64,000 bases of DNA, taken from positions 1 to 64,000 of the forward strand of contig WBMZ01008666.1 of the NCBI GenBank assembly GCA_013400975.1, given 5' to 3'. This DNA is from Atrichornis clamosus (taxonomy: Eukaryota > Chordata > Aves > Passeriformes > Menuridae). The notes beneath the pieces were generated by a model. It was not told the DNA's origin. It saw only the letters and a program-made list of their open reading frames with translations, and made no database searches. The first letter of the stretch is position 1. The number at the start of each line of letters is the position of its first letter. A program made the position numbers and the translations under genes. Shown here piece by piece: positions 25,502 to 38,251 of this stretch.

Positions 25502-27460
25502 CAGTCACACTGAATTCACTATCCCTGGAAGCTTCAGAAGGTGATCAAAGCATGGGCTCAAGCTCTTGGGTCATTCCTCAATCAAATCCTTTCCTCATGT
25601 TCACATGTGGTACTCGGGTAAATTAAAAAAAAATCTCATCCTAGTTAAAATGGAGTTGTGGCATTTGGTTTTTCCTCAAAGAGTGCATTCAACCCCCACT
25701 CCCACTTTGTACCAAACCCCTGTTCATTCCCAAGACTGATTTTAGAAGCATCAGCGTATGAAGGCAGAAAAGCTGAATTCCCAAAATAGCGTTTTTGTAA
25801 GAGGAAGGAACACATTAATAGCGTGAAAGTCTGGCTGGCTGATCAGATCGTGGCTTTCAGATTTTATCTTCATTGATAATTTTTCAACTTCACTCAACAC
25901 TTGGTGTACTGGAAAAGGGCTGTGCAGCAGGGACTTTTCTGAATGCCTTCATACCACAAACTGTATCTGGTCAGTCTGTCTGCTCTCCATGTGTGCCTGG
26001 CTTCACAGCAAATAAATGCCAGAAATAGCATTCCTACAGGATTTCCAGTTCAAAAGCCACAAGAATGCTCTTTCTCATGGTATGGCACCGTGCAATAAAA
26101 TGGTGTCATCTGGAAAACTGCAGTCTTGGAAACAAATGTTTTTCCCTCTTGACTGATTTAAATCATCTAAAAATAGATGGGTTGTCATATAACTTTTATA
26201 TTTGTCAGGGGAGCCCCTCATTTCATCTTGTGACAGTACAAGAAATGTATCCCACAACAAGAGAGATCTTCCTGGGGAATACCCCAGGAATAGTTTTTTT
26301 CTCTAATTGTGCAAACTCCTCAGGAATAAAACCTGAAAGCAATTCATCAAAGGCTGAGAACATATTCAAGGTCACTCCAAGCAGTGATTTCAGGGAGTAT
26401 TTATGCAGTACAAATTTAGGGGGATAAGGAAGGAAATGTCATAGATGAAACTCCTCCTCAGCTCTTCTTTCTGCTTTCCTAAGTAAGACTTCTTAAAACT
26501 GACTCCAGATAAAAACAGGTTGTCACATCTGGTGGCTGAGGGAAGCTTCACCTTAATCCCTCTCCCTGAGCAGGGCAGCTGAGCCATTTGGGAATGATGT
26601 TGATCTGCTGACTTCAGAAATCGGGAAAACCTTGCAGGTGAGAAGCCATGGGATAATTTAACAAGAAGTCAAGGCTTTTCATCTTGTCAAGGAAGAATCC
26701 TCTTGCTTTTTGACTAAGGTAACAGCTCAACATGATCAGGATGGATCATGTGTTGGTTAAGGAAGGTCACCAAACTATCAAATCTACTGCTGTGTTCTTC
26801 TCTATCCATTATTCCTGACTTGCCTCCTCAGACTTCCCATAAAAACAGCTTCTCCACTCTTTTGTCACCATTTGAAGCCAGTGTGAGCACAGACGTTTGT
26901 GAAATATCACTTGCCCTACCTAAAATCAACTGGTCCTTGATGAGCAATAGCTCCAATCTCATGCACTTGCTGCCTCTTGCAGAAACTCCAGTAAAAACCA
27001 TGGTTCCCAACCTGAGAGTGTTTTATTCCTAGTTTTTCAGATCATTTTCTAACAAACAGCACAAAGCTTTAACTACCTCATTCCAAGTGCAGCTCCTGAT
27101 TTCCTTCTGAGAGGGCTCATGCTTTCCCTGTTTGGAGTTCAAGGGTTCAGGCCACACTGATGGTCTGAAGCTGCACAGACAGAAATTCTGGCATTCTCCT
27201 GAATACCACATTTACAATTCTATATATAATCTATATCACAGCAAGGATCAGAGGCTCCTTATGAGCAAGGTAAGCAATAAATGGCAGTGTCTGAATGTGT
27301 CTTCGCAGTTTTCAGTGACTTCTGAGAAATGTTAATGATGGAGAGAAGAACAAGTTTACAGGTAGGGAGCACAATGTCAATTACCATGACTGGCATGCTA
27401 AAATTCAGGTAATAAAGTGCATTACAACAATTAAAAAGAGTGTACATTAATACACATTTA

Positions 27461-27735
27461 CCTGACTGGAGGGGGCAGCCAGGGGGGTCGGGCTCTGCTG
27501 CCAGGGAACAGGGACAGGATGCGAGGAAATGGCCTCAGGCTGTGCCAGGGGAGGGTCAGGTGGGACACCAGGAGGAATTTCCTCATGGAAAGGGTGGTCA
27601 GGCATTGGCAGGGGCTGCCCAGGGAGGTGTTGGAGTCCCCATCCCTGGAGGTGCCCAAGGAAGACCTGGACGTGGCACAGGTTGGACTCAGTCCTGGAAG
27701 GCTTTTCCAACCTCAGTGATTCTGGGATTCTGTGA
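27461..27735 (+). mobile_element. CR1 LINE 3' fragment, sense
   Basis: It begins CCTGACTGGAGGGGGCAGCC, closely matching the copy at 35635, and continues through CAGGGAACAGGGACAGG, CTCAGGCTGTGCCAGGGGAG, GGAATTTCCTCATGG, GTGTTGGAGTCCCCATCC, CCTGGAAGGCTTTTCC and a GATTCTGGGATTCTGTG tail. It is one of the cleaner copies in the window, which suggests a younger insertion. It is 5' truncated and cannot encode protein. The frames across it are fossils of the element's untranslated region. Confidence 0.95.
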
Positions 27736-29662
27736 ATTAAAGGCTGAGCTATTTCTATTCTGCTGACAATCTTGTTGGGACCTATTTCTACCCTACTAAG
27801 GCAATACATGCAAGCAGAACTCCAATGCACCTCAGAAAACTTTTAGCTTTCCTTTCTCTGCTGTTTGCTTTGTTGGCACCTACCTTTCTGTACTAGTTAG
27901 CAACGCTGTACTTTACAAATTGCCCTAACCACTCTAGAAACAAAAGGCATTTTAAAAATTAATTTTTCTAAGTGGGAAAACCTGCCTTTCCTCAGAGCAA
28001 AAGTCCTGAGGAAGGCACTTCCTCGCCCAGCCCCAACAATTAACATCTCCTGGCCTGCAACACCTCTGTTTGGCACACACAGAAGAGATTTGCATGCAAG
28101 CTTTCTTTCACATACTTTTGTTCAACAGCTGTATTCAAGATCAGCCAGGACAGGCACATGACATGCTTTCACATGAAATACACATGGGAGCCATAAGCTT
28201 GCTAGAAATTCCCAGAACCACAACATTTCACTTGTCATATTCCTTGGCCTCCTTCCTACAGGGATGGAGTATCAGCTTCAGAGCCTCACCAGGAAAAAAA
28301 AAAAGGCATCTGACATCTTGGTTTCAGGCATTTGGTCACCCACATTCACAGCAATACACAGCAACCATGTTTTAACCATCTATAATTATTTCTCTCCAGC
28401 TTTCCTTACGCTTTCTGGGAGGTTATCTGGCATGTAAGAGTAGCAGACATATCATTCTCTTACAGGTGACAGCAAAACCATGGCTGGTGACAGTTCCAAT
28501 ACAGGAAAAATTGCCCCAAAATCTGTGTGGAAAGACAGGTCTGATGTCTAGATTTTGAACAGTAATTCAGCTCCTGAATAGACAGGCAGTCACCTAGCAG
28601 GATTTTAAATCACTAGAGTTTTAATAACCTAAATGCTTTTAAAAATCTAATCCCCTTTGAGAAATGGAAGATATCATTAAACAATCCGAAGAACTTGATT
28701 ACCTTTTGTCTTCTGCTTGACCGAGTTCCTTCTCTGCAGACCATCAGTAGTTGTGCCTTGGGGCACGTCCACTCCTCTGGGAAAACTGAAGGCAATGAAG
28801 AAAGGAGGAAAAATGTGTTGCTACAACCTTGTGAAGCTCAAAGCACTTTCACCACAGCTCCCCACCCTCCCAGGCCAAAACTCCAGGGTACTTGTGGTGG
28901 AGAACAGCATGATTTGCAAAAGCAGAACCAACTTCTTGGCCTGCCAGAGCAGCAAAGCTGTGGGGTAGAGGGGTAGGAAGGACAGAAAAAGAGGAGACAT
29001 TCCCTGCTCCTCCTGGACAAACTCAGCTTTCCCATCAGCACTGCTGCTCCAGAAGATGCACCCTGCTTGTCTGAGAGCAGGACCCAGTCTCCCTCATCAT
29101 GAGAGCCTACTGGGCTGATGAAATTCTGCCTCTGTGCGGGCATTGTTGTTTAATAATTTAGTGCTTGCTATGGAATTTAAGCTTAAACATATCTTCAGCT
29201 CATGGCCACACACATCCTGCCAGTGTGGAAAACCAGGCACTCTACACAACCAAGCAGAAGGAAAGAGCATTAAGCAGCAGGAAGAATACTGCATCAAAAT
29301 AAGTGTTTTGCTCATTAGACTGTGTTCTTGTCCATACTACTGAAAAATGGAAACGGCAAAATGCAGCCTCTTACACTTTCAAGCTTTCTGCATCATTAGT
29401 CTCTTGTAGGAGAAGGATGCTAGCGAAGAAATGGCTGAAAGTTTCAGAGCATTTTCAGAAATCTAGAATTATTTTTAACTAGCGGTGGAGTTGTCTGACT
29501 AAAAATTCTGAATTTATTAGAGATGTCAATCAATAGCTTATGGTTTTGTAAATTTTAGCTAGTAAATAACTTGCTATGGACAGACCAAAGTCCAGTTCAG
29601 CTTTCAGTGATGACAGTGAAGGATTTCATATCATTTAGTGGGTACATGACTAGACCCTGAGC
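27736..29662. other. Intergenic, no gene recognised
   Basis: Unique DNA of average composition. Short frames only; an A-run lies at 28294-28304. No repeat family or RNA gene is recognised. Confidence 0.65.
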
Positions 29663-30000
29663 ATCACAGAACCATAGAATTATTTACATTAGAAAAGAGC
29701 CATAAGGTCGTGGAGTCCAACCATAAACCTAACACCACTTTGTTCACCTCTAATCCATGTCCCCAAGTGCCACATCCACACATCTTTTAAACGCCTCAGG
29801 GATGGTGACCCACCCACTTCCCTGGGCAGCCTCTGTCAATTCTTTACAACCCTTTCAGTGAAGGAATTTTCCCTAATATCCAACCTGACCCTCCCCTGGC
29901 ACAGCCTGAGGCCGTTCCCTCTCCTCCAGTCCCTGTTCCCTGGGAGCAGAGCCCGACCGCCCCTGGCTGCCCCCTTCTGTCAGAAGGGCCCCCCTGAGCC

Positions 30001-30251
30001 NNNNNNNNNNNNNNNNNNNNNNNNNNNNNNNNNNNNNNNNNNNNNNNNNNNNNNNNNNNNNNNNNNNNNNNNNNNNNNNNNNNNNNNNNNNNNNNNNNNN
30101 NNNNNNNNNNNNNNNNNNNNNNNNNNNNNNNNNNNNNNNNNNNNNNNNNNNNNNNNNNNNNNNNNNNNNNNNNNNNNNNNNNNNNNNNNNNNNNNNNNNN
30201 NNNNNNNNNNNNNNNNNNNNNNNNNNNNNNNNNNNNNNNNNNNNNNNNNNN
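30001..30251. other. Assembly gap, 251 N
   Basis: An uninterrupted run of N lies inside the CR1 copy and directly against a 39-base tandem repeat. The true length is unknown, and the sequence is probably more of the same repeat. Confidence 0.99.
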
Positions 30252-30329
30252 GTTCCCTTCCCTGGACACCTGCAGCCCCTTCCCAGCTCCGTTCCCTTCC
30301 CTGGACACCTGCAGCCCCTGCAGGGCTCT
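30252..30329. repeat. 39-bp minisatellite of CR1 origin at the gap edge
   Basis: The unit starts GTTCCCTTCCCTGGACACCT and ends CCCAGCTCC. One full copy (30252-30290) is followed by a second whose 3' part diverges. The minus strand encodes a 13-residue period (GLQVSREGNGAGK) twice. The same sequence appears once, in sense orientation, in the CR1 copy at about 35511-35550, showing where the unit came from. Confidence 0.85.
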
Positions 30330-32623
30330 CTGAGCGAGGAGCCCAACACTGGACACCTCAGTCCCTGAGCTCACCCAGTGGAGAACGCCAAGCACCTCTG
30401 ACGGCTCTGAGGCTTAGAGGGCTGAAGATCAGTGAGGATGGAGATCTGGAGAAAGAGCTGACAGGAAAACTGGGTGCTGGCACTGTGGGCCCCAGGCTGC
30501 CTGGTCGTGGGCTGTGACAGGCACTTTGCCACTCCGTTTGCACGCAGGGTTTGCAGACTGGCAGGGCTCGACAGAAACACTTTTCACAACTACTTCTGGT
30601 TGCCTGCTTTCAAGAGTCAGGGATCTCCCTGCTGGAGCTGCAGTTCCAGGGTTGTAGACCTGCCCTTCCAGCTTCGTGGATTGCCAGTGACTTCCTCACG
30701 GTTACAGAAAACTTAATAATTCTCATAACTTAAGAGACATGGTCACTCCCACACCCAGTGCACTATCACCGACCACTTGAATGCTTTCTGAGTGTTTGCA
30801 ATAGGCAACTTTTAAATTTAGAGTTTTTATAGTTGCTTTTAATACATACTTGGATCCCTTTTTCCATATCTCTAATAAAGATCCTCTGTACTAAAAAAAA
30901 TGGGAACAAAGACAGACCAGGGAGGTTTTAAAACCAGAAAGCACTAAATGTAAACAAAATTTACATCACTGGAAAAGAGACGATTCTCTTAAGAATTGCA
31001 GTGGAGACATTTGCTGTTGGTCTCAGAACTGAATTGGCTAAACTTCAAAAAGCAAAAGAGACTCCAAATCTGGTAAAGCGACTCCTCATCCTGCCTCCCT
31101 CAACAAAATGCCCCCCTGAATTCAGAGGAATTTTCCAAAGGAAGGAGCAAAGGAAGAGAGAGTTTGCCAGAGGTTACATAGGGAATTTGCTGCAGAGCCA
31201 GGAATGGAGTTAGCTGCTTGCTAAGGATGCAGGTCCCATCCTGAGACCGCAGCAATCCCCACATTTAGCTAGACCAGGAGTGAAGGCAGTCAAATATCAT
31301 CCATCTCCTCAGTGTCCTAAAGGCACCGAGACTTCCAGAGAGTGACATGTGCTCAAAACATAACCCTCACCCTGGCCTAGGGTCCCCACTGCCTTGTGCC
31401 TCCAAAAATGTGGAGCTTGACAGAGAGAGGGAGAGGGATTAGGAGAGGGATTAGTGGGGAGTTCAGGGCTGTGTGAGGATGGCCCCGAGTGATGAACTAA
31501 AGTAGAAGTTCAAACCCATGTCCCACTGCTGTGTGGAGACAGCAATGGAGAGCTGAGCCCATCCCTCCACTCCAAAACAAAACCAACTCAGTGACAGCAA
31601 CAAAAAAAGGGGTTAAAAAGAGCAAAGCTCTTCCAAACCTGCATGTAACTGTAAACCAAATATTAACAGAAAAAAACCCCTGGCATTTAAGTTGGCACTT
31701 AACTCTGCTTAATGAGGAGTTCAGATTTCCATTCTAACCCTCTTTTTCTGTTGCTTGTAATTTTCTCAAATAAACTCCATTTTGGGCTGAAATTTTCCGT
31801 GCTTGAGATTTTTTTTGGAAAGTTTATACAAAATCAGTTGAACAGTTTATTTATGTTAGTACTGAAAACAAAAAAAGCCACACAAAAATATTTCCATGTA
31901 TGTTCTGATCAGATATTTTCTGCTCAATGAACTCAAAATCAGCCACAGTAAGGAATTTCCAAATTTTGCTTAGGTTTATCTTCAAGAAGTTAAGGGAAAA
32001 AACCAACAACCAACAAACACAAAAATCTCAAGCCAAATCTGGACATTGACAAATTGAGTCCTTAAAGTCTTTTAAATTTCAATTTCAGGCTGTTATGTGA
32101 GTATTTCCTGCCTTTCAAGAAGTAGTGGGGAGATTTGTAAGTCCTTAGAGTGGCATCATCACCTTTAGCCTGACAATGCCCATTGGATATGTTCACACAG
32201 CTCTGAAAATCAGTTTATAAAGTGTCTATTAGCACAATATGCCTCATATCCTGCCTCTGTGGGTATATCATGGGCTGCACATTGGGTTTGACCACTTTAA
32301 TCCTACCTGAGATTGTGCCCACCAGCCTTGTGCACATGGAGAAGCTGAATTCCACTTGTAGCAGCTGTGCTTTGGCTGCAAGCTGTCTTGTAGGTCCACA
32401 AAGCCAGTGTTAATTGCCAGAGATTTCATGGGAAAAGGTAAATTCCAGGGGTGCAAGTCCTTTGAAGGGCCGTGCTGGGAAGCAGCAGCTCTTGCCCTGG
32501 GCCAGTAACTCATCCTTGCAGATTGTGCACTAAAACAGTGTGCACACACTGCACTGTGGTCCTCTGGGGAGAAGAAAGTCAGTTTTTTGGTCTAATTAAC
32601 CAAAATATCTAAGCACATGCATA

Positions 32624-32625
32624 AC

Positions 32626-32670
<45 letters not shown>

Positions 32671-32680
32671 GTATGTGTAC
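32624..32680. repeat. Microsatellite (TA)n followed by (TATG)n
   Basis: About 16 TA dinucleotides (with one early TATG) run into about five TATG units ending at GTGTAC. Confidence 0.95.
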
Positions 32681-33084
32681 TTATATACCTATAAAAAGTA
32701 TATATGAAAATTGGCTAAACATGGAAAGCAGTGTTTCCTCATGGAAAAAGTCATGTTTCCTTGCTGACATGAGGTCAAGGAAAAGATGCCAAAATAGAGT
32801 TTAGCAGAGATTTTGGCATGGTGAAAACACAGGACACTACTATGCAAAACTCTTCAAATATGTGTGACATTTCTTCAAGCAGACAACCAACCCAAGCAAG
32901 ATAAATCCATTTCCCTGCTGGCAATGGGTCATATCCTTTGTTTGATTCACCACGAAAAATGTTATTAATGGCTGGGTATGTTCAGCATGCTTATGAAGAA
33001 TGTACTTCAACCCCTCTGATTAACGATCCATCCATAGACAAAATAGCTTATTTCCACTGAGAAATCTTGCTAGTTGGTAACGAC

Positions 33085-33121
33085 AAAAAAAGAAAAAAGA
33101 GGGAGGAAAAAGAGAAAAGAG
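33085..33121. repeat. Purine-rich tract
   Basis: A continuous A/G run with AAAAAAAG, AGGGAGG and AAAGAG motifs. Confidence 0.8.
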
Positions 33122-33748
33122 GTCATTACTTACAAACTGCAGCAGTCAGGAAGAGTTCACTTCCTTTGCATTGTCTTTTCTTACTGCAGGCATTTCATTT
33201 CTGGGGAAAAAAAAAATCACAAACATTATTCTCATGAATGAAAATTCTGTTCTTCCTTGTAAACTGGTTGGTGTGAAGCTCCTCTCTTTCTCTCATCTGC
33301 ATCATGATTAAAGCCCCATTTCACCAGAGGGAACACTGAACAGAAACACCCCCCTGGGCATAATTCACAACTGAAGTCACCGGGTCCCAGTTCCACAGAG
33401 CACATCAGGGGCAGCATTTCTGCTCTCTAAACTCACAGCCTTGGCACCAGCTCAGCTAAATATTTAAGCACACGTGAAGCACAAGCACAGGCATTTTTTT
33501 CTGCACTTTTTTCTGCTCATGCTGATGTTGTGCTGTTTTTAACTGGGAGTCTTGCTGCAGTTTGTCCCTGAGCAGTTTGGAAGCAAAGAGCAGGGGATGG
33601 TGCTGCCTCGGGTAACCTGCTTTCACAGAACCCGTAAGTGATGTTTGGCAAGATCTGATGTCAGGGAAATGTGTTAACTCAAAACACAAGAAACTCCTAT
33701 AAAAAACCAAAATCCATATCAACATATTTTGCTGCCTTCAGAGAAATA

Positions 33749-33770
33749 AAAAAAAAAAAAAGAAAAAAAC
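33749..33770. repeat. Poly(A) tract
   Basis: Thirteen or so A residues, a G, then seven more A. It follows GAAATAAA, but no retrocopy body is recognised upstream. Confidence 0.8.
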
Positions 33771-35439
33771 AGGCAGACTGTCTGAACCACAGACTCCCTT
33801 CAGTCTCTGAAGCCCACAGACACACAGTTTGTACAAATATATGATCTTATCCACAGACACACAGATCCTCCCCCCTTCCCCTGTTCCCCTGCTGCCATCC
33901 TTACTCACAGGGGTGGTATGTGGGCTGTGCATGGTGAGAACAGACACTGCAGCCCCTCTTGACTCTGGCAGCATCCCGTGCTGGCACACACACACAGAGG
34001 ATGTGCACGCTGCTCCCCGAGCCAAGAGGGGAATAACGCACTCAGAGGAAGCAAAAACCACCACATTCTCCTACATTAGCACTACTTGACACTTCCAATG
34101 GGACAGCAAGCTAAAATGTTCTCCAAACACAAGGAAAAGTCCAAGTCACTGCTGTTTTCTTGATAAGCACCACTGTACAGGCAAGAAAGCTGAGGGGCAT
34201 GGGAGTCAGAGGAACTGGTTTCCCTCTCAGTTCAAGCGAGTCAATGGCAGGGCTGGGATAGAAGAATTGGCTCCTAATTCTTCACTCATCCTCGGCCCTG
34301 CCTTCAGTCCTCCCAGGACTGTGTGAATGCAGAGCTGGAGTAGGGCAGAGCACAGTGGTTACCCCAAAAGCACAGCACACCCCAACAGGTGGCACACACC
34401 ACAGGCAGCTGCAGGAGCTCTGAGTGGGAGGGCACAGGAATTCTGCCAATGTCTTGGCCAGTTCCAGACCCACAAAGCTTCCTTTATTCTGCAGTTCTTT
34501 CCACTCTATACCAGCTTCTAGCACGGGCTGAATCGGAAGAGGAAACGCCTCCTAAAGGGTTGGGAGATGCTCATGAGACCAGGGAGGGGAAGGAACGCAG
34601 GGCTGGGCTCTGGCCATCCCCACTGCCCAGCCTCCTGACAGCTCACCATCACCCTGCTGTCTCCCCTCAGCTGCACTGGAAGCACCAAGTTCTAATCATT
34701 CATCTTTCTTCTCACGTGTCCTTACATAAGTATTACATGGTAGAAGATGTGATATATTTGGTATCTAGGACCAATACATAAGACTATGAAAAAATTGGGT
34801 ATTAGCAACAACACCAAGGCTTTTATAAAATGACATTTTCTCCCAACAAATTATGATTTTTTTTCCTCTTGGTCAGTTTTATTCCGTGTTGCAATTTGCA
34901 GGTTGTAAAATACAGCAATATATCTAAACGAGTGTTTAAAATTCTGTATTGATCTACTTTGGCTGATATCAGCCACATCTTTGTTTCACCTCCTTTCCTG
35001 CCAAAGATTCTCCACATTGCAGCCTGAAGCAGGGGTGGGAGAGGTAGAACTGCCTGCCACTCAGTGCCATGGCAGGCACAGCACCCAGTGCCACAGTGTG
35101 CTGGGAGCAGGGAATGCACGGGGGGAGCAGGAGCTCGGGTGAAGAGCGGCAGTTTGTCAGGGTGGACAATTGCCTCGCGTTAATCTGCACAATATTGGGA
35201 AGCAATTCATTTCAGTAGATAACACTTATCTGCAAGAAGCCTCTCTGCTTTTGGCAAAGGAAAGGTTTTTCCCCCCTCCCATCCTTTCTAGGGAGGTGGC
35301 TGTGCTGGGGTGTTAGCAAAGTGCAGCTGGTGAGGTGCAAATCCCTTCACTCCGGAGATGAGCAGTGGGTGCCTAACGCTGAGCATGGGGATGCTCCATC
35401 GTGGGGCAGCTGCAGCTGCTGGGCCACCAAGCTCCTGGT

Positions 35440-35919
35440 AGGGTTGTACCTCAGATCCCGTGTCCAGCTCTGGGCCTGTCACTGGAAGAAGGACCCTGAG
35501 GGTCTGGAGCGTGTCCAGGGAAGGGAACGGAGCTGGGGAAGGGGCTGGAGAACCAGGAGCAGCTGAGGGAGCTGGGGGGGCTCAGCCTGGAGTAAAGGAG
35601 ACTTAGGGGGACCCTTCTGGCTCTGCACAAGTCCCTGACAGGAGGGGGCAGCCAGGGGGGGTCAGGCTCTGCTCCCAGGGAACAGGGACAAGAGGAGAGG
35701 GAACGGCCTCAGGCTGTGCCAGGGGAGGGTCAGGTTGGATATTTGGAAACATTTCTTCACTGATCAAACATTGCAAGAGGCTGCTCCCTGGAAGGCTTCA
35801 AGACAGGTAGATGTGGCACCTGGGGCCACAGTTGAGCAGAGGACATGGATTAGTGGTTGGACTTGATGATGTTAAAGGTCTTTTCCAACCTAAACAATTC
35901 CACAATTCTATGATTCTAT
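35440..35919 (+). mobile_element. CR1 LINE 3' copy, sense, longest uninterrupted
   Basis: About 480 bases in CR1 order: CCGTGTCCAGCTCTGGGCC, AGAAGGACCCTGAGGGTCTG, GGAGCGTGTCCAGGGAAGG, GAACCAGGAGCAGCTGAGGG, CTCAGGCTGTGCCAGGGGAG, GGTTGGATATTTGGAAAC, TTGGACTTGATGATGTTAAA and the tail ATTCTATGATTCTATC. The 5' boundary is approximate. The element is truncated and carries no reverse transcriptase coding region. Confidence 0.95.
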
Positions 35920-38220
35920 CCTACAACACAATTCCCCTGTACTGTGGTGGTTCCACAGAGACTCAGATCAGTCCCCAGCCCTGGTATGAAATCCAGTCTG
36001 TTTGAAACGATTACATCTGTTTGGGGTGAGACAAACCACAGACTGAGGGTTGAGGCACTGGCTCCCTCAAGCAAAAAGAAATTTGCTGCTGAAGTCACTT
36101 CACATTGGTGGGTTTCTACAGAGCTTTAAAACAAAAACTGAATAAGCCAGTTATCCTCTAAAGCTCCAAACATGATAAACAAAGAGTTCATGGATGCCAA
36201 ACTGTAGGAGTGGTTACTTTATTAAAGCTAACAAGTCCACAAGATGTAAAGTTAAACACATTTCTAGGTCTCTGCAGGACCAGGACTGAGCTGCTGCATT
36301 TCAGTCAAAGCTGAAGAGTCACTGTGGGACACAACAGAGCTACTGAGATCCAACAACAACAGAGAGATGTCCTGTGCTTGGGGATTCTCACTGAAGCCAG
36401 TGCTCAGGTGCCATCAGATGCAGATTTAGCCCAGAAGAACCCTGATAATGGGATGGGACCCACACACAAGAATGTCTATTAAGTTGATATTGGTTTTAAT
36501 GGGTTCAGGGATGGAAAGCTGTAGTGTCACAGAGAGCCCCGATGTCCTTGGGTAGAACAGGCAGTTAATTCCACATTACAAGAGGTCTACTTGGAGGCTT
36601 GAGGTCAAAAGAGCTCCTAAAAGGATGTTGAAGTTTTCTCATAACTGCTGAATGTTTAAATTCTGATTAAGCCATGTTTACCTGTTAATTATGCAGTAAA
36701 TAAAGCTGTGGCTTTAACCTTCTCGTGGCAGCGAGGCAGAGCGTTAATTGGGCCGAGAGCCTGCCAGGCTGTGCAGTTTGGGGCCGAGAGGCTCAGTTTG
36801 GTTATCAGTGGTGCTGACATGTGCTGAGCGCTCTGCGGGCACGGCGCTAACCCGGCAGGCCCAGCCCGAGCCCTCCCCTCATGAAAGGGCTGCTGTCTCA
36901 AACACTTGGCTCTCAGTCAAAGCCTCGGAGCCTGAAGATCAAGAGTTGGTTGGGTTGCTGGGGGTTTTTTCCCTCTTGTTTCTCTGGGTTTTTGCAGATC
37001 CACTTTCCCACTCGCAGGGGTTGCAGAGGGAGGAAGGGCCTGGCCCACACAGCAACAGCGCGCGAGGCCGTGGGGAGGGGGAAAAGACAGGGTGTAAAGA
37101 TGGCACTTGCAGCTCTGCATCTATTTACTCTTTTCCCACTATTTCTAACCTCAGCCATTTAACAACACTTGGAACTTAATCCTAAAATGGGACTTGAAAC
37201 TTTCCCACGGGTTGAAGCTCCCTGGATTCAGAAATCTGCACATGAGCCATTGTTGAACATTTATCAAAGCTGGCTACTCTCAAGCTCCCAGGATGTTCCT
37301 AGGGCACTAAATGGAGGTGCAGGATAAGAGATGGAAGTGACAGATAATCAGGAAATGCGAGGAGGAGAAGGTGACGAAAAAGCAGTTGGTTGTTCACAGA
37401 AACACTCTTGCAAAAATGTTTCCTAGACAGAAAACAGAAATCTAAATATTCTCATGTGAACTCTGTCACATGCATCTACACCTCAAATTTATACCACTCG
37501 TGCCAGTACCTTTTCTTGCACCTCAATTCCTTCTCTATAGGACATTTCTTCTGAGCTTGTCAGGACACAAACACAAAAATGCAATGATCTGTTACAATAG
37601 TAAGGCAGTCCTGATTCACTAACCCAACCCACAGACAAACTGCACAATCAAAATCCAACGAAATTCTGCAAGAAAAAGGAAGAGATGTCAGTGCCTGAGA
37701 AATTATTATCTGGTGGGGAGAAGTGGATGATCTTGAAACAATTCAGTGTTTTGTTTCTTGGGTTTGTTTTTTTTTCTGGTAGTGTAAAATTTTCTCAAAA
37801 GAAACCACAGTACTTGAGATATTGCAGCCCTGCAAACACAGCTGCAAGCTACAACCCAGGAAACACAGATCTAGTTCTCACTTCTGATTCATTACATCAC
37901 TTGCTGCCTGTTGAGCTCCCATTCCTGTCTGCCAGCAATGTTTGTTATAATAACAATCAATATTTTATTGTGAGCTTGTTGAGGCTCAAATGATCTCTTG
38001 CAGAACAAGCACAATGAGGACATTAAATCCAGCTAGAGCAGGGAGTGATTTTTCCACAAACAAAACACATGGTCTCTGTCAGGAGGCACTGCTCATCTAA
38101 TGTTAATTCTCTACTTGCATGAACACAAAAGATTTGCTTCCCCATCCCTCCAAAAACACATTACCATTGCAGGCTTGCTATCTGCAGAGGAGTTACAGAG
38201 ATTCTATCCAGATGATCCTC

Positions 38221-38251
38221 AAACAACAACAACAACAACAACAACAACAAA
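38221..38251. repeat. Microsatellite (CAA)n
   Basis: About ten CAA units, uninterrupted. The frame through it encodes a run of Gln and is not thought to be a gene. Confidence 0.95.

Larger units (their letters stand above)
22181..27460. other. Intergenic, no gene recognised
   Basis: Unique DNA. A GC-rich block (24250-24800) holds overlapping chance frames on both strands, including 219 residues on the minus strand at 24116-24775, and a small TATTAATGC triplication at about 24500. An AT-rich block (24950-25420) contains a 16-bp inverted repeat (25083-25144), and another of 9 bp lies at 25475-25501. I recognise no gene. Confidence 0.6.
29663..30378 (-). mobile_element. CR1 LINE copy, antisense, interrupted by an assembly gap
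   Basis: From the left, the plus strand shows the reverse-complement CR1 tail (CACAGAACCATAGAATT), GTCGTGGAGTCCAACC, CAGGGATGGTGACCCACCC, TTTCCCTAATATCCAACCTG and CCTGACCCTCCCCTGGCAC. After the gap come CCCTTCCCTGGACACCTGC and GAGGAGCCCAACACTGGACA, which belong farther 5' in the same element. The order is consistent with one long insertion that the gap interrupts. The internal segment next to the gap is tandemly duplicated. The frames spanning the Ns are meaningless. Confidence 0.9.
30379..35439. other. Intergenic, no gene recognised
   Basis: Unique DNA with AT-rich parts at 30720-30990 and 31730-32100. It contains the TA/TATG microsatellite, a purine tract (33085-33121) and an A-run (33749-33770). 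I recognise no coding exon. Confidence 0.65.

Noticed and set aside
29844..30517. Long frames spanning the N run
   Set aside because: They consist of CR1 fossil sequence joined through unknown bases, so they carry no coding information.
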